DNA of 64,000 nucleotides from Palsa-1150 sp036490515 (GCA_036490515.1 DASXDU010000013.1:1-64000); one strand, 5' to 3'; positions 31,350 to 40,697 are shown, numbered from the stretch's first letter. Notes: a model not told the origin generated them from the letters alone. Translations and numbers: made by a program.

Positions 31350-33917
31350 ATGCGGCTCTCGAAGACGTTGGGCGCGATCGGCGTGGGCCTCGGGGTTCTC
31401 GCGTGGAGCTTCTCCGCCGCGGCGGATCCGCTGCCGACGAGCGCCGAGCACGTGGAGACCCCCGGCCGGAGCGTGGGCTCGGACGACACGGCGGACGCGA
31501 TCGTCGTCAACCCGGCGAACCTCGCGTTCCTCCCGGCCGCCGAGCTTCGCTACACGTACGTCTACTGCCCACCGGACACCGAGAAGGTCGGCTGCGGGCA
31601 CGCCCTCGAGGTCGGGACGCCGCTCTTCTTCGGCCTCGCGACGGGCCTGCGCGTCGACCTCGTGCAGCCCCCGTGGGGCGGCCCACCCGGCGACGGCATC
31701 GGCTTCCCGTACCGGGGGAACGACTACGTGTGGCTCACGTGGGCGCTCGCGGGCAAGCTCGGCGACCGCGCGGCGTTCGGTGCGTCCATCGACCACTCCT
31801 ACTCGCCGAACGGGTACGTCAACGGCCTGACGGGCCTCACCGCCGCGCTCACGTGGCGGCCGAACACGCACTTCGGCTTCGCCGCGGTCGCGCACGACTT
31901 CAACCGGCCGAGCTCCGGGATCCCGTTCGCGCCGCCCGGCTCGCCCTGCACGGAGGTGAACGGAGCGTGCCTGCCCGTCCTCGACGGCAAGTACGACCTC
32001 GCGATGGCGTTCCGGCCGACCGGCCGCCGCGACGTCGACGTCGACTTCGAGCTCCGGTACTGGCAGGGCCTCGATCAGTGGACGCCGCGCGGCACGCTCG
32101 CGTTCGACGTCCCCTCGGTGGGGCGCATCTTCACGAGCGTCGAGGTCGCGAACCTCGCGAACGATCACTTCCGCGGGACGATGGGCACCGCGGGCGTCGA
32201 GCTCCACTGGGGAGGCCTCAGCGCCGGCGGCGGCGCGCTCTTCGGGGACGGCCTGGGCGCGTCGGGGGACGCGGCGGGCTACGGCACCCTCGCCATCGCC
32301 GGCTACACGCAGCCGGGAATCCCGCTGCCTTCGCGCGCCGTGTGGATCCGCCTCGAGGAGACCCCGGGCACGCGCGGGCACGTCGCGCTCCTCCGCAAGC
32401 TGTGGAAGCTCGCCGACGAGAGCGACGTCTCCGCGGTCACGCTCGTCCTGCGCGCCGAGCCGGCGAGCTCCTTCGCGCACGCCGAGGAGCTGGCCGACGC
32501 CATCCGCCTGCTGCGCGCGCACCACAAGAAGGTCCTCTGCTCGCTCGAGGACGCGCAGTCGCGCTCCCTCTACGTCTGCGCAAACGCGGACCGCACGGTG
32601 GTGTCGCCGGCGGGAGGCGTGCGCTACGCGGGCCTCAAGAGCCAGTACATCTACCTCAAGGGGCTCCTCGACAAGATCGGCGTGAAGGCCGAGTTCGTGC
32701 GCGTCGGCCCGCACAAGACGGCGCCCGAGCAGTTCACGAACGAGCACGCGGGGCCCGTGGCGGCGCAGGACCACGAGGAGATGCTCCGGCAGATCGAGTC
32801 GGTCTTCGTGCGCAACCTGGCCATCTACCGGCACATGGACGAGGGGCGCATCCGCGAGGAGACGCGCCGCGGGCCGTTCGTGGCGGAGGAGGCGAAGGCC
32901 GCCGGCTTCGTCGACGGCTTCGCGTTCGACGACGAGCTCGAGCACGCGACCCAGGAGCTCGTGGGGCGCAAGCTCTGGTACCAGAAGTACTCCGACGAGA
33001 CGCGCGCGCCGTCGACGTTCGCCTCGCGCGGCAAGCTCGCGATCCTCTACCTCGACGGCGACATCGTCGACGGCCGGTCGCAGCACATCCCGCTGCTCGA
33101 CATGAAGCTCGTCGGCTCGTACTCGATGGAGGATCAGATCAAGCACCTGCGCGAGGACCCGACGGTGCGCGCGGTGGTCCTCCGCATCGAGAGCCCCGGC
33201 GGCTCGTCGCTCGCGAGCGACGTCATGTGGCGCGAGCTCACGCTCCTCGCCAAGGCGAAGCCGCTGGTCGTGTCGATGGGTTCCGTGGCGGCCAGCGGCG
33301 GCTACTACGTGGCGAGCGCGAGCCGGGACATCTGGGCCGAGCCGCTGACGGTGACGGGCTCGATCGGCGTCTTCTACGGCAAGGCGGACGTGAGCGGCCT
33401 CCTCGACAAGATCGGCGTGACGGTCGACACGTACAAGACCGCACCGCGCGCGGACGCCGAGTCGTTCTTCCGCGGGTTCACGCCGGAGGAGCGCCAGGAG
33501 CTCGAGCACAAGGTCGACCAGTTCTACGACACGTTCCTCACGCGCATCGAGGAAGGCCGGGGGATGCGCAAGGCCGACGTGGACGCCGTCGGCCGTGGCC
33601 GCGTCTGGACGGGCCAGCAGGCCCTCGAGCGGCACCTCGTCGACCACCTCGGCGGCCTGCGCGACGCGATGGCCGACGCCCGCGCCCGCGCGTACCTGCC
33701 CGACGACGCGCCCGTCCTCGAGTACCCGCCGGAGTCGACGTCGCTGCTCGACCTCGCCCTCAAGCTCGCCGGCGCCGGCGGAAACGACAAGGCGATGCTC
33801 ACCGTCGAGTCCCTCCCGCCGGCCGTGCGGGGCATCGCGAAGGCCGTCGCCCCGCTGATGGTCTTCCGCGGCGACCAGCCCCTCTCGCGCCTCGAGTGGG
33901 TCGATCTGCCGGAGTGA
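31350..33917 (+). CDS. sppA: SppA-type signal peptide peptidase with N-terminal outer-membrane-like domain
   Basis: An 855-residue exported serine peptidase. After a signal peptide (LGVLAWSFSAAADP), residues about 30-320 form Gly/Tyr-rich strands of the kind seen in FadL/PorV-like outer-membrane proteins (SVGSDDTADAIVVNPANLAFL; FELRYWQGLDQWTPRG). Two S49 domains follow. The catalytic lysine is in VGPHKTAPEQF (Lys about 456) and the serine in SVAASGGYYVAS (Ser about 649), the Lys/Ser dyad of E. coli-type SppA, which degrades cleaved signal peptides in the periplasm. The N-terminal extension suggests a different location, possibly the outer membrane. Last of four genes on this strand. Confidence 0.88.
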   Translation: MRLSKTLGAIGVGLGVLAWSFSAAADPLPTSAEHVETPGRSVGSDDTADAIVVNPANLAFLPAAELRYTYVYCPPDTEKVGCGHALEVGTPLFFGLATGLRVDLVQPPWGGPPGDGIGFPYRGNDYVWLTWALAGKLGDRAAFGASIDHSYSPNGYVNGLTGLTAALTWRPNTHFGFAAVAHDFNRPSSGIPFAPPGSPCTEVNGACLPVLDGKYDLAMAFRPTGRRDVDVDFELRYWQGLDQWTPRGTLAFDVPSVGRIFTSVEVANLANDHFRGTMGTAGVELHWGGLSAGGGALFGDGLGASGDAAGYGTLAIAGYTQPGIPLPSRAVWIRLEETPGTRGHVALLRKLWKLADESDVSAVTLVLRAEPASSFAHAEELADAIRLLRAHHKKVLCSLEDAQSRSLYVCANADRTVVSPAGGVRYAGLKSQYIYLKGLLDKIGVKAEFVRVGPHKTAPEQFTNEHAGPVAAQDHEEMLRQIESVFVRNLAIYRHMDEGRIREETRRGPFVAEEAKAAGFVDGFAFDDELEHATQELVGRKLWYQKYSDETRAPSTFASRGKLAILYLDGDIVDGRSQHIPLLDMKLVGSYSMEDQIKHLREDPTVRAVVLRIESPGGSSLASDVMWRELTLLAKAKPLVVSMGSVAASGGYYVASASRDIWAEPLTVTGSIGVFYGKADVSGLLDKIGVTVDTYKTAPRADAESFFRGFTPEERQELEHKVDQFYDTFLTRIEEGRGMRKADVDAVGRGRVWTGQQALERHLVDHLGGLRDAMADARARAYLPDDAPVLEYPPESTSLLDLALKLAGAGGNDKAMLTVESLPPAVRGIAKAVAPLMVFRGDQPLSRLEWVDLPE

Positions 33918-33920
33918 CCC

Positions 33921-34005
33921 TCGAGAGTAGGAAACAGGAAGGTCAGAAGATCAAAAGGGGAGAGGGGGGGCTTTGGTGCGCGTGCACGGGTGGAAGGCTC
34001 GTCGG
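33921..34005. repeat. Dispersed repeat, shorter relative of the 42112-42837 element
   Basis: Fills the intergenic space between the convergent SppA and metallophosphoesterase genes. It shares the motif AAACAGGAAGGTCAGAAG followed by ATCA (33932-33953) and then, after a purine tract, GCACGGGTGGAAGGCTCGTC (33984-34003) with the left end of the element at 42112, in the same order and nearly the same spacing. It lacks the right terminal repeat and the 42-base tandem repeats. The motif ends one base before the metallophosphoesterase stop codon. Confidence 0.8.
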
Positions 34006-34006
34006 G

Positions 34007-35212
34007 TCAGGCGGGCCGGAGGACGAGGATGGTGACCTCCGGTGCGGCGCCGAGGCGGATGGGGGGGCCGGTGGTGCCGAGGCCGGGGTGGACGTAGAGG
34101 ACGGAGTGGTCTCGCCGGTAGAAGCCCATGTTGTACGGGTGGGCGAAGGCCGAGAGGCTCAGCTGCTTGGCGAGGAACGGAACGGCGATCTGGCCGCCGT
34201 GGGTGTGGCCGCTCAGCACGAGCTCCGCGCCGGCGTTGGCCGCAGCGTCGAAACGCGCCGGGTCGTGGGCGAGGAGCACCGCAGGCACACCCGCGGGCCG
34301 GTCCTTCAGGGCGAGATGGATGTCGTCGCGCCGCGTCCAGGTGTCGTCGATCGCCGCGAGCCAGAGGCGCGCGCCCCCGCGCTCCACGACCCGCCCCTCG
34401 TTGCGGAGCACCTGGATGCCCCGCTTCCCCAGCAGCGACACGAGCGGCTCGCCCTCGCCGAAGTAGTCGTGGTTGCCCATGGACGCGTACACGCCGAGCG
34501 GCGCCTGGAGGGAGCCCAGAGCCTCGGCGATGTCCTCGTGGAACTCGGTGCCGCTCGTCACCATGTCGCCCGTCACCACCACGAAGTCGGGCTTCTTCCG
34601 GTTCGCGGCGCGGGCCCAGGCCATCGCCCACGACTTGGGCGTCAGCGCGCCCACGTGCAGGTCCGACAGCTGCGCGACGCGGAGCCCGTCGAGCCGCGGG
34701 TCGAGCCCCGCGACCTTCACCTCGCGCTCGACGACGCGGAACCACTTGCGGCGCACGAGGACGCCGTAGCCGCACACGACGAGGCCCGAGAGATAGGCCC
34801 ACATGTAGAAGCCCATCGGCAGCGCGACGGGCTCGCCGCGCGCGAGCTCGACCAGCGGCACGAGCAGCGTGGCCGCGATCGACGGCAGGAGCGTCCAGAC
34901 GGCCGCGCACCAGTGCACGAAGTACGGGACGTCGACCAGCCGAACGACCGCGCCGCTGCGCCGGCGATCGGGCATGAGCGCCCGCACCCGCCCGAAGAAG
35001 AGCGCCAGCCCCGTGGCGCCCCACGCCAGCGCGACCGGCGTCGCGAGGCCGAGCTCCGCGAGGCCTAGCCGGCGCCCCAGCTCGACCACGCCGAGCACGA
35101 CGAACACGTGCGTGGCCACGGTGATGGCCAGCAGGATGCGCAGGAAGCGCGACGCGCGCGCGCGCCGCCGAGCAGGGTACGAGGCGGCGTCTTCGATGCT
35201 CGGGTTGGCCAT
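34007..35212 (-). CDS. Membrane-anchored metallophosphoesterase (YkuE/YaeI-like)
   Basis: A 401-residue protein with four hydrophobic helices in the first about 150 residues and a calcineurin-like phosphoesterase domain after them. Metal-ligand motifs are all present: SDLHVG, VTGDMVTSG, GNHDYFG and GHTHGGQ. Relatives (YaeI, YkuE, LpxH superfamily) cleave phosphodiester or pyrophosphate bonds in lipid or nucleotide substrates; the exact substrate is unknown. I start at ATG 35212, because the longer frame would overlap the kinase gene downstream of which it lies. A second start at 35290 is less likely. Confidence 0.85.
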   Translation of the reverse strand: MANPSIEDAASYPARRRARASRFLRILLAITVATHVFVVLGVVELGRRLGLAELGLATPVALAWGATGLALFFGRVRALMPDRRRSGAVVRLVDVPYFVHWCAAVWTLLPSIAATLLVPLVELARGEPVALPMGFYMWAYLSGLVVCGYGVLVRRKWFRVVEREVKVAGLDPRLDGLRVAQLSDLHVGALTPKSWAMAWARAANRKKPDFVVVTGDMVTSGTEFHEDIAEALGSLQAPLGVYASMGNHDYFGEGEPLVSLLGKRGIQVLRNEGRVVERGGARLWLAAIDDTWTRRDDIHLALKDRPAGVPAVLLAHDPARFDAAANAGAELVLSGHTHGGQIAVPFLAKQLSLSAFAHPYNMGFYRRDHSVLYVHPGLGTTGPPIRLGAAPEVTILVLRPA

Positions 35213-35261
35213 CAGTTCCGGTGTGGGTCGCTGGGAGGGCAGGGCAGGGCGCGCGGATCGC

Positions 35262-37337
35262 TCACGCGACGATCCCTTCGATGACGGCACCGTCGTCGCA
35301 GATCGCGCGCACGGTGCGAGCTCTTGCCCATAGCGCTACGACCGACGACTGCAAGCCCAGCTCACCGCTCATTCGCACCCAGCTCCCGGCCGTGCGGCGC
35401 AGCAGCCGCGCTTGCGCCGAGCCCGACCAGGCCACCCCCGCCGGGTCGACCGCGAGCGCGAGCAGGTCTCGCGTCGTCTGCACGGCCTCGAGCTGGGCCG
35501 TGAGCGTGGGCGAGAGCGAGAGCGCGTGACCGCCCGCGCCGACGGTGACGGCGCCGCCGCCCCCACCGGGGCCTGCCTCGCCGAGGGCCGCGATCGCGTG
35601 CAGGTGCCCGCCGCAGATCGACCCCACGTGCTCGGGGACCCCCATCTCGAGCCGGACGATGGCCCCCCAGTCGCCGCAGGCCACGAGCGCCCCTCCCCGC
35701 AGGCGCGTCAGCCCGCGCAGGCGCGCCGCGCTCGTCGCGTCGGTGAGCAGCACCAGCTTGCCGCGCGCGAACTGCGCGATGACGCCCATCGTGCTCGCCG
35801 CGGTGCTCGCGCGCGGCGTCTTGCGCGAGGGCCGCTCTCCCACCAGGGTGACGGTGGCGCCCGGCGGGTCGACGTGGCAGCCGAGGAACGTGACCTCCTT
35901 GTCGGGCACCTCCCACGGCTCGAGCGCCCCGCCCGGGGCCAGGCGAACGGCCATGCCGTGCGCCCCGTACGCGAAGAGCTCCCCGGGCGCGAGCCACGCG
36001 ACGCCGCGCACCGCGCGCACGTCGAGATCCGTGTGCGTCGGCAGCCGCGTCCAGCCCTGGCCTTCCCACCGCGCGACGCCCGTGGGGCCGATGGCGACTG
36101 CGTTCTCGCCGCCGGGCTCGAAGGCCGCCACGCGCACCGAGCCGGCGCGCACCGACGGCACGCAGATGCGCCACTTCCACGCCGAGGGGCTCGCGAGCTG
36201 CGCGTCCGCGTCGGCCGACCCGGACTGCCGCGACTTGGTCTCGACGGTCTCGGTGACGCGATGCTCGCTCGACGACGTCTTGCGCGGGGGCGCGGAAGGC
36301 GCGACCTCCGGGGACGGCGCGGCGGAGTGCCCGGCGGGGGAGAACGAGCGGCGCTCGGCCGCGGCGCGCAGGATGGGATCGACCGCGGCCCAGAGCTCGC
36401 CGATGGACGCGTGGCGCTCGTTCGGCTCCGCCGCGGTCGCCCGGACGAGGACCGCGTCGAGCCGCTCGACGAGCTCGGGGCGCGTCGAGAGCTCCTGCGG
36501 CAGGGCGCCGCGCGACCCCGCGAGGCTCGGGCGCGGCCCGTTGAGGAGGCGCGTCACGATGACGAGCGGGTTCTCCTGCTCGCCGTAGGGGAACGCCTTC
36601 ACGCCGGTGAGCATCTCGAACAGGATCGTGGCGTAGGAGAACACGTCCGTCCGGGGGTTCACGCGGCGGTTGCCCTGCTCGAACTGCTCGGGCGGCGCGT
36701 AGCCGAGGCTCGCGCCCGCCAGCGCCGTCGTCTTGCCGAGGCCCACGTCGACGACCTTCACCAGGCCGAAGTCGGTCACCTTCGCGATCTCTCCGCCGGT
36801 CTCGCTCGCGAGGAGCACGTTGGACGGCTTGAGGTCGCGGTGCACGATCTTGTGCGCGTGCACGTCCTCGAGCGCGAGGGCCACCTGGCGCGCGATGCGC
36901 CGCGTGCGTTCGAGCGCGAGGCCGACGCCGCGGGTCGTGGCGAGGACCTGCTCGAGCGTGACGCCGCGCACGTACTCGAGCGCGGTGAAGCGCAGCTCGA
37001 CGGGGGGGCCGCCGGCGGGCGACGGCAGCGTCGCGGTCGCATGGTCGAAGAAGCGGACGATGTGCGGGTTGGGCCGCGCCGCCTGACCCAGCATCCGCAG
37101 CACCTGGGCCTCGCGGTCGAAGCGCGCCAGCGACTCGGGCGTGAGGGCGTCCGGACGGAGCACCTTGACGATGACGATGTACCCGTCCGGCTCGTCCCAC
37201 GCCGCCGTGAACACCCAGCCCTGCCCGCCCTCCCCGATGCGTTCCCGCAGGTGGAACCGCGCCCCGCGCGTCCCCAGCAGGACCTGACCCGGCAGCAAGT
37301 CGCGGAGCGCGAGCAGGCGCGGGTCGATCGCGTGCAT
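35262..37337 (-). CDS. Ser/Thr protein kinase with C-terminal propeller-like domain
   Basis: Pkn-type kinase of 691 residues. The kinase domain occupies about residues 25-305: glycine loop GEGGQGWVF, the lysine in IVIVKVLRPD, HRDLKPSN (about 165-172), DFGLVK and APPEQF. It is complete and should be active. There is no membrane helix, unlike the kinase at 46821. The C-terminal half (about 370-690) has strand repeats (FLGCHVDPPGATVTLVGE, GALVACGDWGAIVRL, TVGAGGHALSLSP) that look like a beta-propeller sensor or scaffold. The downstream metallophosphoesterase is in the same direction with a 49-base gap. Confidence 0.88.
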   Translation of the reverse strand: MHAIDPRLLALRDLLPGQVLLGTRGARFHLRERIGEGGQGWVFTAAWDEPDGYIVIVKVLRPDALTPESLARFDREAQVLRMLGQAARPNPHIVRFFDHATATLPSPAGGPPVELRFTALEYVRGVTLEQVLATTRGVGLALERTRRIARQVALALEDVHAHKIVHRDLKPSNVLLASETGGEIAKVTDFGLVKVVDVGLGKTTALAGASLGYAPPEQFEQGNRRVNPRTDVFSYATILFEMLTGVKAFPYGEQENPLVIVTRLLNGPRPSLAGSRGALPQELSTRPELVERLDAVLVRATAAEPNERHASIGELWAAVDPILRAAAERRSFSPAGHSAAPSPEVAPSAPPRKTSSSEHRVTETVETKSRQSGSADADAQLASPSAWKWRICVPSVRAGSVRVAAFEPGGENAVAIGPTGVARWEGQGWTRLPTHTDLDVRAVRGVAWLAPGELFAYGAHGMAVRLAPGGALEPWEVPDKEVTFLGCHVDPPGATVTLVGERPSRKTPRASTAASTMGVIAQFARGKLVLLTDATSAARLRGLTRLRGGALVACGDWGAIVRLEMGVPEHVGSICGGHLHAIAALGEAGPGGGGGAVTVGAGGHALSLSPTLTAQLEAVQTTRDLLALAVDPAGVAWSGSAQARLLRRTAGSWVRMSGELGLQSSVVALWARARTVRAICDDGAVIEGIVA

Positions 37338-37437
37338 CAGGAGAGGAGGCTACAGGCTACCGGGCTCGGGCCACAGGTCCGGCTTCGAGAGGCCGGATCA
37401 AGAGCCCGGAGGCCCGCGCACCCCGCCAGCAACCCCG

Positions 37438-37761
37438 TCACACGCCCAGGAGCTTGAGCAACGTCTCTTTGTTCGTCACGCCGACGTGCCGCCCTGCCTC
37501 CTTGCCGCCCTTGAAGACGAGGACGGTGGGGACGCCGCGGATGCCGAACTTGGAGGCGACGCTCGGCGAGTCGTCGATGTCGAGCTTGCCGACCTTGACC
37601 TTGCCCTTGTACTCGTCCGCCAGCTTCTCGACGATGGGCGCCAGCACCTTGCAGGGGCCGCACCACACCGCGCTGAAGTCGAGGAGGAACGGCTCCGTCG
37701 AGCCGAGGACCTGGGTCTCGAAGTTCTGGTCGTTGATGTCGAGAACGTTTGCGCCTGCCAT
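37438..37761 (-). CDS. trxA: Thioredoxin
   Basis: Cytosolic thioredoxin of 107 residues, the normal length, reducing protein disulfides with electrons from thioredoxin reductase. The active site WCGPC is at residues 33-37, cis-Pro in RGVPTVLVF, and the buried Asp in LLDFSAVW. A GGAGAGAG ribosome site precedes the ATG. It stands alone in the gap between the kinase and the repeat-flanked gene, and it is separate from the thioredoxin-like lipoproteins at 9292-10652. Confidence 0.97.
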   Translation of the reverse strand: MAGANVLDINDQNFETQVLGSTEPFLLDFSAVWCGPCKVLAPIVEKLADEYKGKVKVGKLDIDDSPSVASKFGIRGVPTVLVFKGGKEAGRHVGVTNKETLLKLLGV

Positions 37762-37845
37762 GGGTCTCTCTCCGGTCGGGGAATATGTGTCTTAGCGTTT
37801 CGATGCGCCACTGTCGACGAGGTGGCAGAGGGTGTCGGAAGGGGG

Positions 37846-39144
37846 TCAGGGAGAGGGCGTGAGCGCGTGCGTGGGGGCGAGCGTGGGGGCGGGCGCAGGC
37901 GTGAGCGTGGGCGCGGGGGCGGACGTGGGCGTGGGCGCGGGAGCGGGCGTGGGGGACGGAGAGTGCGAGAGGAGGCCCTTGAGGTCGATGACGCGCTGGA
38001 GGGCGTGGGCCAGGTCGTCGGTCGACGCGCTCGCCGTGGCGGAGAGGGTCGCGCCCTTCTCGTTCAGGGCGAGCGAGTCGAGCAGCGGGCCGAGCCCGAG
38101 GAAACGAACGCCCATGTCGCGGACGAAGGCCGCGCGCTTTCGCTCGAGGAGCTTGTCGACCTCGTCGCAGGCGGACGCCGACTCGCAGCGCATCTCGACG
38201 GTGAGGTCCGTGGTCGACCCCGGCCCCCCGGTGCCGACGGCCAGCCCGAGAGCGCTCACCCCGAGGACGCCCGCGAACGTCTTCTCGCCGGCCGCCGCGA
38301 GCTCCGGCGAGAGCTCGCCCTTGAGCTTGTCGCGCACCGACGCCGGGAGGAGCGCGGTCACGGTGATCGCGCGGCTCGCGGCCGCCCTGGGCGGAGCCCC
38401 GGACTCGGTGGGGGCCGGGAGCGCCGCGAGCGTCGACCGAAGCTCGGCGTGGAGCGCGTTGGCGGGCTCGCCCTTGCCGAGGACCGCGTCGATCGTCGCG
38501 TCGAGCCACGCGCCCTTGCCCACGAGGTACGGCCCCCCCTCGCGGTACGCGAGGCGCGCGTGCTGGGCGTCGTTCGCGTCCTCGACGAGGGTGTAGCCGG
38601 CGCGGGCCGTCGTCGAGGGCGTGCCGCCCCGCGAGGCGATCACCTTCTTGGCGCACGCCTCGATCTCCGGGAGCGTGAAGTCGCCCGTGAACGCGACCGC
38701 GAACTCGCCGCGCTCGCCGGACTCCGGGGACGTGACGAGCACCTCGCGCAGGCGTGCGACGGGATCGAAGCCGCACGTCGTCGCGAGCGACCCGAGCCCC
38801 GGGATGGGCATCTTGTCCCCCGCGCCGAGGAGGGGCTGCGCGAGCGCGGACCCACGCAGCGAGGCCACGTCGACGTCGACCACGAGCCACGCGTCGCGAG
38901 GGACGGCCGCGAGGAGCCCCGCGTCCTTGCGCGGGCGGCCGAGCACGAACGCGGCGGCGACGACGCCGACGACGAGGGCGAAGAAGAGGAGGTACTGCCG
39001 GCGCTGGGACACGGGCGGGGGCGGAGGGTAGCACCGGGATGGAGAGCCAGACGTGGGCGCGAGCGCGAGCGCGAGCGCGAGCGCGGGCGCGGGCGCGGGC
39101 GTGGGCGTGGGCGCGGGCGTGGGCGTGGGCGCGGGCGTGGGCAT
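37846..39144 (-). CDS. Hypothetical membrane-anchored protein flanked by Pro/Thr/Ala repeats
   Basis: A 432-residue protein with one membrane helix (YLLFFALVVGVVAAAFVLG) near residue 55, followed by a soluble alpha/beta body of about 320 residues with no motif I can name (DVDVASLRGSALAQPLLG and FTGDFTLPEIEACAKKVI resemble phrases in the lipoprotein at 13706). Both ends are low complexity: the N terminus reads PTPAPTPTPAP then LALALA, the C terminus PAPAPTPTSAPAP. The ATG overlaps the stop of the upstream gene (TGATG). If translation instead starts at the GTG at 39012, the protein begins at the membrane helix and the repeat is untranslated. Neither start has a good ribosome site. Confidence 0.6.
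   Translation of the reverse strand: MPTPAPTPTPAPTPTPAPAPALALALALAPTSGSPSRCYPPPPPVSQRRQYLLFFALVVGVVAAAFVLGRPRKDAGLLAAVPRDAWLVVDVDVASLRGSALAQPLLGAGDKMPIPGLGSLATTCGFDPVARLREVLVTSPESGERGEFAVAFTGDFTLPEIEACAKKVIASRGGTPSTTARAGYTLVEDANDAQHARLAYREGGPYLVGKGAWLDATIDAVLGKGEPANALHAELRSTLAALPAPTESGAPPRAAASRAITVTALLPASVRDKLKGELSPELAAAGEKTFAGVLGVSALGLAVGTGGPGSTTDLTVEMRCESASACDEVDKLLERKRAAFVRDMGVRFLGLGPLLDSLALNEKGATLSATASASTDDLAHALQRVIDLKGLLSHSPSPTPAPAPTPTSAPAPTLTPAPAPTLAPTHALTPSP
37858..37957. repeat. GC-rich hexanucleotide-like repeat at the 3' end of the same gene
   Basis: Interrupted GYGGGC/GTGAGC units similar to those at 39056-39143 encode the Pro/Thr/Ala-rich C terminus. Copy number is less regular than at the other end. 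Confidence 0.6.
39056..39143. repeat. GC-rich hexanucleotide repeat at the 5' end of the 37846 gene
   Basis: Runs of the hexamers GCGAGC, GCGGGC and GTGGGC (plus strand) cover about 88 bases, encoding Ala/Leu and Pro/Thr/Ala repeats on the minus strand. Confidence 0.7.
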
Positions 39145-40697
39145 CAGCGGATGCGGAGGAGGGCGAAGTCGACGTCCTGCACGGCCGGGTCGCAGCTCCT
39201 CCGGCGATCGTTGCCCGAGCGTGCGATGCAGGCGAGGTACGGCGCTCCCCGCGCGTGGACGGCGGCGACAGGCGTCATCGGATCGCGCTCCGCGAGCGCG
39301 TCGCACTGGGCGCGCGCCGGGCGGTTCACGGTGTCCGCGACGCAGGGCAGGCCGCGAAAGAAGAGGCAATGCCCGGGAGGGCACCAGCCCGGCGGGTGCT
39401 CGAGGAAGGCCGTGAGGCCCACGAGCGGTGGCCCCCTCCGAGGGAGCGCGCGGCGGATGGCGCGGTACTTCCCGAGCTGCTCGACGGTCGCGTGCTCCGC
39501 GCCGCGCATGACGTCGTCGTCGGGGACGACGACCGCCTCGACGTCGTCGGGCACGGACGCGAGGAGCGAGGCGAAGGCGTCGTTCTCGGCGATCTCGAGG
39601 TAGCGCGCGCGAAGCTCGCCCTGGTGGACGAGGGGACGCGACGCCGCGAAGACGGCGACCGCGGCCGCCGCGAGCCGGCCGGCAGGACCGAGCCGCGCGA
39701 GGCGCGCGAAGCCGTAGGCCGCCGCGACGACGAGGGGCACGACGAGGTTCGCGACGATGCGCGCGGCGTCGAAGGGGATCTCGGCGGTGCCCGCCGCGAG
39801 GGCAAGGACGCACGCGAACGGGGCCAGCGCGGCGACGAGGAGCCACGGCCGCCGCGCGAGGACGACGAGGACCGCCCCCGCCGCGAGGAGGGGCAGCCCG
39901 ACGACGGGGTCGAGGAGGCCCGCCAGCGACGCGGCCCTCGGGTGCGGCTGGAACGACGATCCGGCGAGGAGCTGCGCCGGCACGAAGACGAGCCCCGCGA
40001 CGATCGCAAGACCCGCGGCCGTCCTGCGACCGCGAACGGCGAGGAAGATCACCGCGGGCACGACGAGGAGCGCGTCCTCGTAGCGGACCTGCGTGAGCAG
40101 CGAGAGCGCGAGCAGGCCGGCGACGGTCCAGGTCGCCCGCCCGCGCGCGAGGCACGCCCAGCCGAGCGCGCAGACGAAGGCGGAGAAGCCCGAGAGCGCG
40201 TCGGACGCCGAGAGGATCGCGTGGAGCGGCGAGACGGCGAGGAGGCCCGCAGCGAGCGCCGGGAACGCGAGCGATCGCGGCACGAGCGACCGGGCGAGGA
40301 CGAAGACGAGGGGCACCGTCGCGATGCCGGCGAGGCGATCGAGGAAGATCGCGTGCTCGATGCTGCGCCCGGCGAGCGCGTAGACGAGGGCGTACGCCTG
40401 GGCAGCCGCGAAGTTGCCGCGGTAGCCGACGAGGAGGCGGCTGTAGGGGATGCCTCCTTGATCGAGGAGGTTGCCGGTCGCGTAGACGCGGAGGGCCGCG
40501 GCGGCGAGCGTGACGAGGGCCGCGACGAGGATGGGCGTGCGAAGGCGGGCGAGGTCGTGGCGGCGAAGCCGGGCGAGCGCGACCGCCGAGGCGACGAGAA
40601 CCGCGGCGAGCACGAAGAGGACGTCGACGCGCACCGCCAGGAGCCAGAGGGGATGGTCGTCGTCCCCGTGGCCGAAGAGGCGCGCCAGCACGAGCAC
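39144..40697 (-). CDS. Multi-pass membrane protein, glycosyltransferase family 39-like
   Basis: A 517-residue integral membrane protein with about ten hydrophobic helices in the first 400 residues (LLAVRVDVLFVLAAVLVAS, LVAALVTLAAAALRV, PLVFVLARSL and so on) and a soluble C-terminal domain of about 130 residues. The first large loop (GGIPYSRLLVGYRGNFAAAQAYALVY) and the TQVRYEDALLV segment recall ArnT/PMT-type lipid-linked sugar transferases (GT39/PMT_2), though the usual DE catalytic pair is not obvious. The C-terminal domain has clustered cysteines (PGWCPPGHCLF), an unusual addition. GTG start, divergent from the small gene at 40770. Function is inferred from topology only. Confidence 0.7.
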   Translation of the reverse strand: MLVLARLFGHGDDDHPLWLLAVRVDVLFVLAAVLVASAVALARLRRHDLARLRTPILVAALVTLAAAALRVYATGNLLDQGGIPYSRLLVGYRGNFAAAQAYALVYALAGRSIEHAIFLDRLAGIATVPLVFVLARSLVPRSLAFPALAAGLLAVSPLHAILSASDALSGFSAFVCALGWACLARGRATWTVAGLLALSLLTQVRYEDALLVVPAVIFLAVRGRRTAAGLAIVAGLVFVPAQLLAGSSFQPHPRAASLAGLLDPVVGLPLLAAGAVLVVLARRPWLLVAALAPFACVLALAAGTAEIPFDAARIVANLVVPLVVAAAYGFARLARLGPAGRLAAAAVAVFAASRPLVHQGELRARYLEIAENDAFASLLASVPDDVEAVVVPDDDVMRGAEHATVEQLGKYRAIRRALPRRGPPLVGLTAFLEHPPGWCPPGHCLFFRGLPCVADTVNRPARAQCDALAERDPMTPVAAVHARGAPYLACIARSGNDRRRSCDPAVQDVDFALLRIR

